64,000 nucleotides of DNA, taken from positions 102,187,729 to 102,251,728 of the forward strand of contig OZ020267.1 of NCBI GenBank assembly GCA_963971225.1, written 5' to 3'. The notes beneath the pieces are model-generated. The model saw nothing but the letters and a program-made list of their open reading frames with translations, was not told the origin of the DNA and made no database searches. Positions 36,587 to 50,610 of the stretch are shown in pieces. The position numbers were made by a program, and so were the translations under genes. The DNA comes from Melieria omissa (taxonomy: Eukaryota > Arthropoda > Insecta > Diptera > Ulidiidae). Positions within the stretch are counted from its first letter, which is position 1. Each line of letters starts with the position of its first letter.

Positions 36587-36808
36587 TTACAACTTATAGC
36601 CATAGCCGCTATGTTTCTTCAGGAAATTTTCATTATCCGTTAGCTGCTTATATGATTGCCATAAATACTCTATAATTGCACTTCCAGCTGGCTCCATATG
36701 AGCCGCAAAGGTATTGACGCACTTGCCATGTCCAGTGGCTTTTTCATCATCGCAGCAGCGTCGGTTACAGCAGTTCGTTATCTCAACAACATGACCGATA
36801 ATGAAACA
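36587..36808 (-). other. Unassigned coding-like open frame, Cys-rich
   Basis: The minus strand is open for 73 codons between stops. It reads ITNCCNRRCCDDEKATGHGK, then CVNTFAAHMEPAGSAII and QSYKQLTDNENFLKKH to a TAA at 36587. Codon use looks coding and the CC-x3-CC cluster is striking. No ATG precedes the Cys cluster and no clear acceptor is visible. It could be a 3'-terminal exon, or a piece of an old mobile-element or host gene that I do not recognise. The sequence to its left (36400-36586) continues to look coding in shifted frames, which favours a decayed element. Confidence 0.35.
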
Positions 36809-36809
36809 T

Positions 36810-38586
36810 TAAATTACGAAACGATAAAAATTATCAATCCCACGACATCTATTCATTCTATTTATATTTCTCGACCAGCAATCGCAGCTGCTAGTGCTCG
36901 CTTTAAGTGATGTCAAGCGAAACCACTATATGCCGGCATCGAAAGAGATAACGAATGCTTTGTCCGAAAAGTAACGAATGCGACATGGGACAAACGAGTC
37001 CATCCCTTTCTTGCGTACAATGTGACAAATTTTTCAGTCTACTTTGAGCGTTTGAGGCGAGCGAGTGGTTTAGCGAGTGTGAGCGGTCCAGCAAATGCGC
37101 AATAATAATTTTATTCTTTCTTTTGAAAAAGAAATCCTCAAACGCCCCGAAAAATACTATGTGCATCGGTGAACAAATACAAAATCTTCTGGCGGCACAG
37201 TGAATTTGCCGAAAGCAATCGAAAAACTGTGGTGCCGTGGGCGCGCTAGCGCGTACAATTCATTGAATTGTGTGGCCTCATTGAACTTTACGCAGCGCAG
37301 TACGGGTCCGCCATATTGCGCTTTTTAGCTGTGTACACAGACACTGCTCTGCCTGCTGGGTACAGCGTGCGTGTGTGAGCTGGTAAAAGAGAAAAAACAT
37401 CGACAACGACGACGAACGAATAGGCAAGCGGGCAGTAAAGATAGCACAGCTGCAATTTTGCACGCAGTCCGCTCTGCTCCGATTGCAGATTTTCACAAAC
37501 TCGAGCGCTACGTAATTTCTGCGAAGCGTGCACATATGCGAGCAGCTACAATTGCGTAAAAAGGTAAAGGCTGTGCTGGGAATTTGAGATTTGTCTATGC
37601 GTGCAACGAATGCGTATAGCAACGAGTCGAGTCGTTTCTTTTGTCGCGAGGCGCGTTGGCAGCGAGTAGTTGGCTTCGCTTGCGCCTTCGGTGCGAGTGT
37701 TGCCAGACGAGTTGGATTTGTGGCGAGTTGCAGGCGTTGTGTTGTATGTTCGCTGTTAAGGGGGAAAATGTTGATGGGTTGAAGAAGCACGGCTACAGTG
37801 TGATTTGTTTTTGAAGTTGTGTAGTAAGAAATGTAAACAAACCATGGAAATTGCTCCGGTAAAGTAACGGATTTTCCGTGTTTATTATAAATATTTGTGG
37901 GCATGGCTGGCAGTAGCAGTTTACGTGCATTTTTTTTATTTTGAAAAGGGAAAACTGTTGGTGAAATGCAGCGTTTACGGCATAAGGTGCGGTGTACAGA
38001 AATTATTAGTGGAGTTAATCGTACTCAGAAATGCCAATGTAAAGTACAAGAGTACTTCCGATACAAGTCGTTACAAACCATATTTCCACATGCAAATGTG
38101 TATAGAATACTTTCAATTACTCTATTTACGGTCCAAGTGTTCTTTGTAACTAAGTTTGAGTCCCAAGTTGAGCGTAGGACTAACGTTTTTATCCGAGTAA
38201 AAAATCACTCAACAAATGTTCTATGACATTGACCTACATACTTATCCAAATTTCCCGCTTATTCGAACATAAAGGGTTAAATGAAAGTACACTTAAGGTT
38301 ACTCATAAAATCATTGCCGAGAAAAATGTACACTTTTCGCATGAAATTGTTTCTCTATGCATTATGAAGAATGAATGGTTCTCTTAGGGTTCCATTTACT
38401 AAGTGTAAATGCTCAGAAGGGACAGTTTCAATGAAAAGTGAACGAGCTGAAGTGTCAGTTCCAGGAAGTTTGTGCCACTACCTGCTGCTCCGCAAATGAC
38501 TCTGTCTCGTCATCAACTCATTTCTAACTGGGTTTATTGTATGTTTTTCGCATTGCAGTTGCAGCAGCTGAGTCGTCACATCCACC
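36810..38586 (+). other. Clamp upstream region and 5' leader
   Basis: GC-rich sequence at 37200-37780, without a consistent frame, is a likely promoter and non-coding first exon of Clamp. A good acceptor, TTTTTCGCATTGCAG (AG at 38557-38558), lies 28 bases before the Clamp ATG, so the leader is probably spliced. The donor and transcription start are not identified. Confidence 0.4.
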
Positions 38587-40931
<2,345 letters not shown>

Positions 40932-41369
40932 ACAAAAGCGGCAACAGCAACAGTTGCCAATACGGCAACTATTGCTGCACAAAAGTATCAGCTGCTTGCC
41001 AGCACAACAGCGACAACAACTGCGACGGCCAGCACAGCATTGAGCGCCGGCCATACGTCAGCACAAGCAGCAACAAGAACGCATACAACACAACCGTCGC
41101 CGCTACATCAACACCATCAGCAACAACAACAACAGCAGTCGCAGTTGAGTCAGCAGCAGCAGCAGCAGTATGGCGCGTACTTGCACGATGCAAACGCTGG
41201 CAACGCGGCGGCAACAGCTGCTACGCGTCACACCCAGGCACCGCTGCACACAGTCAGCTACTACTATCAGCAACACAGCGCCACGGGCGAAATCATTGTC
41301 GCTGCTGCGCCGCCGCCGTCGCTAAGCACGGCCGCTGCTGGCGGTGGTAATGCTTTTCACAATGCCTGA
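40932..41369 (+). other. In-frame open extension after the Clamp stop
   Basis: Directly after the TAG (40929-40931) the same frame stays open for 145 codons to a TGA at 41367-41369. It reads Ala/Thr-rich sequence, then Gln-rich runs, then YGAYLHDANAGNAA and HTVSYYYQQHSATGEIIVAA. There is no ATG anywhere in this frame, so it could only be translated by stop-codon readthrough or by splicing around the TAG. A second plus-strand frame is also open over most of it, because CAG/CAA/GCA-rich DNA has few stops, so openness alone is weak evidence. Otherwise it is Clamp 3' untranslated sequence. Confidence 0.45.
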
Positions 41370-41885
41370 ACGAACGGCAGCGCCTCAGTCTGCAACTTAC
41401 CCATCTTTTAGTTAACTTCTGCACGTCTCCTTTAGGCAAATTTCTTTCTTTCGCACGCACTCACCCACACTCACACCTCTACGTAAATTTGTATTCATTA
41501 TTGTTTTATTGTTTTGATCAAACTTTGTTAACTATACGCAAATTGACATGTCGATTTCGACAGGCTCACTGTTTCGCTGGTTATCAGTGCTTGACGTAGA
41601 AAGGGTTATTGGCCAACATTGACATTGCTGTTTAAAACTAATAACGCAGCACATTGCCTGAGTTTCTTTACTTGATTGCTCTGACTTTCAAATCCAATCA
41701 CTGCAGTAGGCAGCACACGCTACTGACGCCTGCAATGACTTCCTAAACTAGTGCTGACCGAACTCTTGTTTGCTTTACGTCTATTGTGGTAGCTAAGTTA
41801 TACATTATATCTTCCACCACACTGTAGCGCAATTGACCTTAGTTTGTAAATTTCATTTTGCGAAATATAAATGGAACGCAAAGAA

Positions 41886-41891
41886 AATAAA
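41886..41891 (+). terminator. Candidate poly(A) signal AATAAA (Clamp, proximal)
   Basis: An AATAAA hexamer about 950 bases after the Clamp stop. Cleavage is not demonstrated. Confidence 0.4.
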
Positions 41892-42019
41892 AACTGAAAA
41901 CTTGAACAGAACTTGTATGAAAACGAATGTAAAATATAACACACAAAAAAATCACCGCAACTTTGGAATTGCATCGAGCGACAGTTTCTAAAAAGATGTT
42001 GCAATAATCCAATTTGCAG

Positions 42020-42145
42020 TCTGGTTTAATTTTGCTACTGACACTTTTTCAACTGTCGCACATGTGCAGCGCCTGTAAGCAATACGTGGACGAGCGCAAA
42101 ATTGTGTGCATCAATTGCTGCGCCGATACAAAGACCAGAAACTAA
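42020..42145 (+). other. Possible small terminal exon, CxxC..CxxCC
   Basis: After an acceptor-like TTTGCAG (AG at 42018-42019) the frame reads SGLILLLTLFQLSH then MCSACKQYVDERKIVCINCC to a TAA at 42143-42145. The GC-rich patch stands out from its AT-rich surroundings, and AATAAA follows at 42221. A conserved-looking Cys pattern on the plus strand 1.1 kb after the Clamp stop suggests an alternative last exon of Clamp or the end of a small gene. No upstream partner exon is identified. Confidence 0.35.
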
Positions 42146-42220
42146 GAAATAATATTAGAAAAGAAACAAATTGCTAAACGTTTAGTAACATTTTAACTGC
42201 TGTAAGTGTATACTTTTATG

Positions 42221-42226
42221 AATAAA
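42221..42226 (+). terminator. Candidate poly(A) signal AATAAA (distal)
   Basis: AATAAA 76 bases after the small CxxC frame; it would serve either that exon or a long Clamp 3' end. Confidence 0.4.
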
Positions 42227-42799
42227 ATTGAAATAATTAAGGAATTTATAGAAATATTTAATAAAACATTTACATGTGTGAAACATTTCTATAAACATGG
42301 GGCGCGCTGTGTGCATACGCAACAAAAACATATTTACTGGCATACACATTTTTTGGCATAATTATCTAATAATTGTCATTGATTGAAGGCAGAAACACAA
42401 CAAAACAAAAATAATAATAATATTAAATATAAAGTATAAAATTAAAAGTAAATTTAATATATCTATTGATAGTAATTTGGAACAATAAGCTAATTTAATT
42501 TAAATGACTATAATAAATCATTAAATAAATAAATATGAATTTCTAGAAAATAAAATCGATGTGTTTTATTTGTTGCTCCAAACAAACTAATGCAATTTTT
42601 TGTAATAATTTTGAGTGTAACGTTTTTTGTATTAAAGAAAATTTATTAAAATAATTAAAAATCAGAAGTTCAAAGTACAAATGATTCAAAAATGTTTAAT
42701 TTAATTGAAGTTATTTAGTAAAATATAAGTTTTAACAATATTTAGTTCAGTGTTGGTATTAAAAGCTTACGTCACATCATTATTTCTGTAGTCTGCCCT

Positions 42800-43160
42800 T
42801 AATTTCTTGCATTGCAAATTGATGGACAATGAGCAAAACCGTTACCTGCTGCACTCTGGCAGTTGTCCGTTACCTACTGAGAGAGTTTTGGTTCGCCCAC
42901 AAAACGCATGAAGCGTAGAGACTGAAAATTTCGATTGCATTGACTGAAATTGCTACATGCTGCACTCAGCTGGTTGCCTGTTATTGCCGATAATTTTGAT
43001 TCTTCTACAAAACGCATGAAACGTGGAATTTTGAAATGTTGATTGCGTTAACTAAAAATGTTACTGAATACTTCTGGTTGCCTGGTACCGACTGAACGTT
43101 TTGATTCATCATTCAAACTCGTGAAACGTGGGACTTTTGTTTGTTGTTGTGTTGTGGGAA
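42800..43160. repeat. Three-copy ~115-bp repeat
   Basis: A block of GCACTC-TGGTTGCCTG-TTTTGATTC-CAAAACGCATGAAACGTGG recurs near 42850, 42960 and 43070 with moderate divergence. Confidence 0.7.
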
Positions 43161-43164
43161 TCTG

Positions 43165-43560
43165 TTGATTCTGCTTACTGAATTTAAAAATTTTAATATA
43201 AAAAAATCGTTCCAAAATTCTTTAAATGTTTGGAACTTTTTTAAAACTATTTAAATTCTCTTATTTTAATTTTTTAAATTCTCTTCAAAACTAGGATTTA
43301 CATCTTATCTATAAAAATAAAATATATATAAAAATAAAAAAATTAAATAATAAAAAATTTTAAACTCGGAAATTACTTGGCCGACTTTGTTGACTGAATT
43401 AAAAAATTTTAATATAAACAAATCTACGCAAAAATCTTGAGATGCTTTAAACTTTTTTATTTTTTTATTCTTATTTTTATTTTTAAAATTCTCTTCAAAA
43501 CAAGATTTGACATCTTATCTATTAAAATAAAATATTAAAAAAAAAAACAAAAAATAAAAA
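43165..43560. repeat. Two-copy AT-rich repeat
   Basis: TTGACTGAATTAAAAAATTTTAATATAAA with a following AAATTCTCTTCAAAACWAGATTTRACATCTTATCTA occurs twice, about 220 bp apart. Confidence 0.7.
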
Positions 43561-43569
43561 TATATCTGT

Positions 43570-45000
43570 TATATAAAAATGTCAATGTTTGTCTGATTGT
43601 CCTTTGTAGACTCGGAAATTACCAGACCGATTAATCTGAAATTTTGACACAACGGTTGATATGTCCAGGGGAAAATGTTTTCATATCTTTTGTTGTGCAA
43701 AAGTAAGGGGGCGTGGCACTGATAATACAACTCAAATCTATAGCATTGAATAACATTGGAATTATAGATCTCACAGCATTGAAATTTGGTACAGCATCCA
43801 CCCATGGGTCTGTTGTCCCACTGGTGATTTTTTATGGGCGTTGAACAAAGGGGCGTGGCATAGCCCTTACAACTCAAATCTAACATATTGAAAAATTTTT
43901 TATTTATAAGTTACACAGCACTTAAAATTGGTAAAACATAATTTACTGGATCTCTGGTTGCACTAATGAAATTTCATGGGCGTTGGACAAAGGGGAGTGG
44001 CACTGTCCATAAAACTAAAAACATTAATGTGGAATAACTTTGTAATTATAAGTCGTACAGCCTTAAAATTTGATACAGCAGCGACCTATGAATCTGTGGT
44101 TTTACTGGTAAATTTTCATGGGTGTTGGACAAAGGGGCGTGGTACCGCCCACACAACTCAAAATAATAATATCGAATAACTTTGTAATTGTAAGTCGCAC
44201 TGCCTTGAAATTTGATACAGCATCGACCTATGAACCTGCGGTTCCACTGGTGAATTTTAATGGGTGTTGGACAAAGGGGCGTGGTAGCACCCATACCACT
44301 CAAAACAATAATATCGAATAATTTTGTAATTGTAAGTCGCACCGCCTTGAAATTTGATACAGCATCGACGTATGAACCTGCGGTTCCACTGGTCAATTTT
44401 AATGGGTGTTGAACAAAGGGGCGTGGTATCACCCATACAACTAAAATCTATAATATCGAATAACTTTGTAATTGTAAGTCGCACCGCCTTGAAATTTGAT
44501 ACAGAATCGACCTATGAACCTGCGGTTCTACTGGTGAATTTTAATGAGTGTTGGACAAAGGGGCGTGGTACCACCAACTAAAATCTATAATATTGAATTA
44601 CATCGGAATTATAGATCGCACAGCATTGAAATTTGGTATAGCATCGAAACATCAATCTGTTGTTCTATTGGTGAAATGTCATAGGAATTGGTCGAAGGGG
44701 AGTGGCACCGCCCATACAACTCAAAACATGAATATTGAATAACGTCGGAATTATAAGTCAGACAGCATTGAAATTTGGTACAGAATCATCCTATCGATCT
44801 GTTTTTCCACTGGTGTTGGAGAAGGGGCGTGTCAACATTTTCGACCTATGTATGCACGTTTTCAGTATAACTGTAGAACTATAAGTCTCACATTTATGAC
44901 ACTTGATACTAATTTTCTGTTTAGACGCGCCCTTCGACAGGGAAGCTGAAGCGGACACTGAACGAGGGGGCATGGCTTAGGAATTACACATAGTACAGCC
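43570..45000. repeat. ~142-bp tandem array, about ten copies
   Basis: ACAAAGGGGCGTGG or close variants recur near 43707, 43849, 43990, 44131, 44275, 44416, 44560, 44696, 44823 and 44965. Each is followed by AACTCAAAA and GAATAACTTTGTAATTATAAGTCGCAC, then TTGAAATTTGATACAGCATC. The middle copies are 85-95% alike by eye and the outer ones more diverged, as expected for unequal exchange. Repeated short open frames on both strands here are by-products. Confidence 0.9.
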
Positions 45001-46257
45001 AGTACATAGTCCAGTTATGACTTGTATCCAGTTATGACTTTCGCCACAATTCCTATGAAAGGTTCGTTTAGTAGGATCACTTCTTTTCTTGTTTAGTAGG
45101 ATCAATTCTCTGTATCTGCTCTGGTCGATCGAGGGTCAGATCTGTCTGTGTTACAAGTATGAGTTCTTCATATGAAGCTTGCAAGTGGATATAACTTCTT
45201 CTATTTAAGCTTCATGCTTGTTTTCGTCAGCTCGTTGGCTATAAAGTTTCTTTTCTATAATTAAAAACACAATTCTTTAAATACTTACCAAATTCTTTCC
45301 TTCAATAAAACAAATCTTTCTGTTTTGTATATATTTTTTAAACAAAAAGGAATCTTTATTTTTATGCTGCTTTCGGATTTTTTTTCTTTCTCCATCTTCT
45401 TTTCACCTTGTTTTGCTGCATTTGATATTATCAGTTTTTGTTGTTGTATTTGTTGTTTAATAATTACGCCAAAGCAAACCGTTAACTTTAGCAAATCACT
45501 TAAGCTCACGTCGCGCTTTATGCACTTTTTTTTGCATTTCTATTCATTTAAATCTCATTTTATTTGCATCCATTTGCACATATTTTGTTATTCTTGTTGT
45601 TGTTGTTATATATTATGCTTTATTCCATACGTCTAGCTGTATTTTGTGTTTTTGCTGTACTTAAATGTTTATAAACTAAATTTTGTCTTCAATGCGTTGA
45701 ATATGTTGGCTACATTTTTAGTGTGTTGTGAGTTGGTTGGTGTTGTGTTGTTGTTGTTTTTGTATATAAGCGCAAAGTGTTATTGTTTGATAAGGTTTGA
45801 TTTGGGGCGTTTTTGTTTTTTGTTTTTTTCGAGCTAATCTGTTCTCTTCACATTCACTGTTTTGCTTCTCCATAAACCTGGATTATTGAAATTGTAGTCA
45901 GCATCACTTACATACATAATTTTATTTTATTTTTTAAATTGTTTTTTGTTTTTCTCTGCTAAAGTTCCAAATAACAATTTTCGTATTTATACACAATTTG
46001 TATTATTTATATTTTTCATAGTTAATAAGCGTCTCGCATGAGTTATGATTTTTTTTGTTTAAATTGAATTTAATTAGTTTTGACGAAGAAAGCGTTTTTC
46101 ATGTATGTATGTAAAAGTTTTTCAAGTTTTTCATAAACATTAAAATTATGTGGTATAAGAGTTGGTTGTTTTATGTTTTTGTGTATTGATCTATCAAATA
46201 GAATTTAGGTCTGTAATTTGCTAACATGTTCATTAAAAAACTAAACAAACATTCTAT
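45001..46257. other. T-rich intergenic or 3' untranslated sequence
   Basis: No supported gene. On the minus strand AATAAA occurs near 45929, which could end a transcript using the exon candidate at 46258-46321. Confidence 0.35.
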
Positions 46258-46321
46258 TTATACGCTTTTGCCGTGTCGCGTCGAACTTGGAGTGGCGCTG
46301 CTTTTCCTGAAGTTCTCAAGT
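46258..46321 (-). other. Candidate terminal exon of the MYND gene
   Basis: After a minus-strand acceptor (GGCAG, AG at 46323-46322) the sequence reads, one base in, LENFRKSSATPSSTRHGKSV to a TAA at 46260-46258. It is GC-rich with coding-like codons inside T/A-rich DNA. Its phase (one leading base) matches the phase-2 donor at 52810 in the MYND gene extension, giving an in-frame join. Phase alone would match by chance one time in three. Read from the in-frame ATG at 46335 it would instead be a 25-residue frame. A plus-strand reading is also open. Confidence 0.3.
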
Positions 46322-46580
46322 CTGCCAGCGTTCATTATGGCAAAAATTTGATTTTTATTTTCATATTCGTAACATAGTTTAAAGAAATTCTGTTTTGTTT
46401 TTTGTTTTGTTTTTTTAAATTGCTACATAAAATTATGCTAAACACTTTATTTCACTCGACTGTACTTTACAGACAAATTGATGATCTAAAAATACGGCCG
46501 CTTCATACGAAAAAATCAGTGTACTTTGTTGAAATATTTGTTTACATTTTACTGTCATTGAAAAGGCAAATTAAGTAAAA

Positions 46581-46604
46581 TTAGTTAGTTAGTTAGTTAG
46601 TTAG
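46581..46604. repeat. (TTAG)6 microsatellite
   Basis: Six perfect TTAG units. Confidence 0.95.
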
Positions 46605-47615
46605 TCGCTGGTGCTTGATTCAGGTGTAAGCTATGTACGTGTGTTGGCGCTTAAAAGTTTACAAATACCTAAAAGTACGAGTACTTAAAATTAATTTATT
46701 GCCTAGCGGAAAAATAGTAAATGGTACATTAAATAGTTTAATAATTGTAAGCAACAGTAGTTTTTAAGCTATACACCACGTGTTAACGCTAAATGATGAG
46801 TTCATTTAAAAAATTTCACTAATTAGGAGTTAAAATTTGTAATGCAAACAAATTTTACGAAATAAGGCCGTCGATTTTTGCATACACAATCAATATGAAC
46901 ATATATCGTCTAACAGCTATAAGTAGATACATACATATATATAAAACGATACAATACAACACGAGTAAGTAGTAAGAAGTGTTGGGCTCGGCGACTGATT
47001 CGTGAGCTTATATGAAGATCGATGTGAGATGAGCCAGAAAAACACCTCCGATAAGACAACCAATACGTCATACTTCGTTATCCAAAAATCTCCCAAAAAT
47101 CCACTAAGTATCAGAAAAATCCCCTAATATAAAATATTAATCTCCTGAACTTTCTCCTAAATAATTCTTCCTCCTAAAAATTCTCCTAAAAGGCCAAGAT
47201 TCTCCTAAATCTAGGACGAAATCTTTTGATCTGGCAACACTGCTGAGTACCTAAACTTGAGTTAAACTTTAGTTAATAGCACCTAAGAAGTCGGCCCCTT
47301 AGAACTTGGAGTATTTATGCTGAACATTGACCATTTAAAGTGCTTCGAGTGTACTGAAAATCAAGAAAAACTGTAGCTAACAAATCAATTTAGTACAATG
47401 CAAGATAGATGGTTTTTTGAAGCCGTATAGTTTTTTATTTTTTATTTATATTATTAATGTAAGATTAGACAATCTCAAAGACCAAAACGAGCCCACGAAT
47501 TGAGTGGATTTTCTTTATTTTCAATTCAGCAATCTTTGTGAAACTCAGCTGACATGTTTAACTGAACAATTTTCAGAATAAAGAAAGAAAAGAATTTTTA
47601 GAAAAAAAGAAAAAA
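46605..47615. other. AT-rich, nothing recognised
   Basis: Short TCTCCTAAA motifs recur between 47130 and 47210. No gene or element is supported. Confidence 0.5.
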
Positions 47616-47619
47616 CTTT

Positions 47620-48880
47620 TTTCAGTTCTATACTGAACACGAAAGTCTAAAACCAGTTCCACTGACCCAAAACTGAGGCCTAAAACTAATTCAGTGACCA
47701 AAAACTGAGGTCTAAACAAGTTCTACTGACCCAAAGCTGAGGCTTATAGCATGTTCACTGACCCAAAACTGAGGCCTGAAACTAGATTTACTGACCCAAA
47801 ACTGAGGTCTAAACCTAGTTCACTGATCAACAATGGATGTCTTAAATAGTTCTACTGACCCAAAGCTGAGGTCTATAACTAGTTTACTGGCCGAATACTG
47901 AGGCCCAAAACTAGTTCACTGACCCAAAACTGAGGCCTGAAGCTAATTCACTGATCCACAAGTGAGTCCGAAAAATACTTCATTAACCCAAAACTGAAGT
48001 CTAAAACTAGTTTACTGAGGCCTTAAACTAGTTCACTGGCCAAAAATATTTGGAGGTATACTAGTTCACTGAGGCTTATATTTGATTCTATTGGCCGAAC
48101 ACTGAGACCCAAAACTAGTTTTACTGACCCAAAGCTGAGGCTTAACTCATGCCTGAAACTGACCCTAAACTGAGGTCTATAACTAGTACACTGATCAACA
48201 ACTGAGGTCTAAAATAGTTCTACTCACCTAAAGCTGAGGCCTATAACTAATTCACTGATCGACAACTGAGCCCAAAAGGAATTCGCTAACGCAAAACTGG
48301 GACCTAAAACTGGTTCACTGGCCAAACATTGAGACCTTAAATTAGTTTCACTGGCCAATCATTGAGGCCTAAAACTAGTTTACTGACTGAACACTGAGAC
48401 CCTTTCACAAGTTTACTGAGGCTTACTGTAATTCCATTAAGGCCCAAAACTAAGTAATTCTACTAACCCAAAGCTGACACCTAGTTTACTGGCCCAACAC
48501 TGATACCTTTCACAAGTTCTACTGACCCAAAACTGAGGCCTAAAAATACTTCAATAATCCAAAACTTAGTTTTAAAACGAGTTCGCTGAGACCTAAAACT
48601 AGTTCACTCACCGAAAACTGAGACCTGTAGGAAGTTAAAAGAGGTTTGTATTTGATTCTATTGACCTGAGGCCCAAAACTAATTCTGTTAACCCAAAACT
48701 GAGGCCTTAAACTAGTTCACTGATCGATAACTGAGACCTAAAAATATTTCATTGTCCCAAAACTGAGGCCGAAAACTAGTTCATTAACGCAAACCTGAGA
48801 GCTATAACAAGTCCACTGAGGCTTATAATTGATTCTATTCACCGAGCACTGAGACTAACGAGACACCTTTTTTTTGTTTT
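47620..48880. repeat. Degenerate minisatellite, ~35-40 bp unit
   Basis: The unit is close to ACTAGTTCACTGACCCAAAA followed by CTGAGGCCTAAA. It recurs throughout with point changes and length variation, about 30-35 copies. No reading frame persists through it. Confidence 0.9.
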
Positions 48881-50059
48881 ACTAAATTTTCAGTAATGAG
48901 TTTATTTTATGTAAATTACTATGCACTGAACTAGTTATAGTTTTCTGACCTAACAATGAGGCATGCAACTAGTTTTTATGGCCAACCACCGGGACCTACA
49001 ACTAGCTTTAATCACCAATTAACCAGAAAACTCTTTCATACCCAACTAAATTTTTATTTAAGCATTCAGTTCCAAAAAAATATTCAATTCCAAACTCAGT
49101 CAAAACTCACATAAGTATGTATATATACCTAATGGTATACCTATACTATTTTATAAAATTTTCAAAAACAGTTTCTAACCATAAATAAAAAAATGAATGC
49201 ATCTCTAACTAATCCTTCATTTTACCCCTTTTTAAGGTTAACCTTATTTTCGTGGCATCAAAATGACGCTAAAAGACCCTAACTTTCGTTGGCGGATCCA
49301 GTCAGATTACCATTTAGAACTTATAACTTCAGATCATATAACACGAATCGTACAAAAAGTGCAGGTAGTGATTACGAATGGCAACTTTAAAAAATTCGTT
49401 ATTCAGTTACTGTTCAATTTTGAATATTGTAAGTGCCAAACAATCGAATTGTTCGATTGGATTACAATTATTTCGATTTAAAGTCATATTTCCGATAATC
49501 GAAACTTATTACTTTAACGTGCAATTATACATATAAAATATAATCAGTTAAGATAATGTTTTCAAGTTTGAATTCAGATTGGCTAAAAGAGACGCGTAGA
49601 TGGGCTTTTAAAAGTAAAGAGATATTTCTTGAAATTTGTATATACGTTTGTATACAAAAACAGATTAGATTGAGCTAAAAGGATAATTAAAAATTGAAGA
49701 AAACGACAAAGCAGACAATTAGGGAATTTTTTATGGGACTCTGTACTATGGACTTTATTATTCTGAATGGTATAAACTGAATTGGAAACAACTGAGCTGA
49801 ACTAGATTTGACTAAACTGATTAAACTGAACTAAACTGGACTAAAGTACACTCATCGGGAGATCGAACTAAGCTGAGCTTAACTGGATTCAAACTGTACT
49901 GGAGAACATTGGACAATTTTCTTGGACCGCATGGAGTTATGTACATTGGACTGAAGACTAAACTGAGCCTCGAAGACTGGACTGAAGTCGATCGCGTTGG
50001 AGTTGAGTGGATTTTATTTGACTGAACTAAGCTGACTTGACTCGGCTCGATATAATTTA
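48881..50059. other. AT-rich, then ACTGAACTAAA-type degenerate tract
   Basis: 48880-49770 has no recognised feature; a 72-codon frame at 49263 has no domain. 49770-50060 is built of loosely repeated ACTGA / GACTAAACTG pentamer-like units, and a weaker version recurs at 50610-50640 and 50790-50910. Confidence 0.55.
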
Positions 50060-50610
50060 ACTTATTATTTTTATTGCTGGGGAAAATGCACTGCGACCTA
50101 GTAGATCTATTGTGCCCCCTTCTTGGACCTCAAAGACTATCATTGAGTCTATTATCGGAGAGGAATTTTAGTATGTTTCCTAAACCTCTGGATACCCAGT
50201 CTGCACCTGATATAAGATGGGCCTCGAGATGCTTCTTTCTTTTATGCATGAGTACAGGGCATATTCCTAGTATATGTACTGCAGTTTCGTTTTCCTGCAA
50301 GCAGAACCTGCGATACCCGTTTTCACGGGTTCCTAGTTTAGTTAGATAATAATTCAGTCTACAATGTTAGCATTTCCGTGATAATGCTTAGATTATTTTT
50401 TGATAATCAAACAGGTAACCGACCCGATTACTAACTTCGAATGCTCTTAACCTGGTTGATTTTCTTAGTAGTGAATCCTTCTGGTTGTCTCGTCCTTTCT
50501 CATTAGGATGGAGGAAGCTCCTTTTCCCAAACCACAAAAAGGTTCGGGGCCGACAAAGGTTGTGAAAGCTCCACTCCTTGCCAGCTCATCGGTACGTTCG
50601 TATGATTTGA
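50060..50610 (-). mobile_element. Non-LTR retrotransposon fragment, RNase H to C-terminus
   Basis: The minus strand reads NERTDELARSGAFTTFVGPE around 50600-50540, the last RNase H block. Around 50310-50110 it reads RRFCLQENETAVHILGICPV then LISGADWVSRGLGNILKFLS, the usual Cys/His and tail region. The frame is interrupted, so it is a relic. It sits between two parts of the ACTGA-rich tract. Confidence 0.75.

Noticed and set aside
43569..44742. Many short open frames on both strands in the 142-bp array
   Set aside because: They follow the repeat unit and have no independent support.
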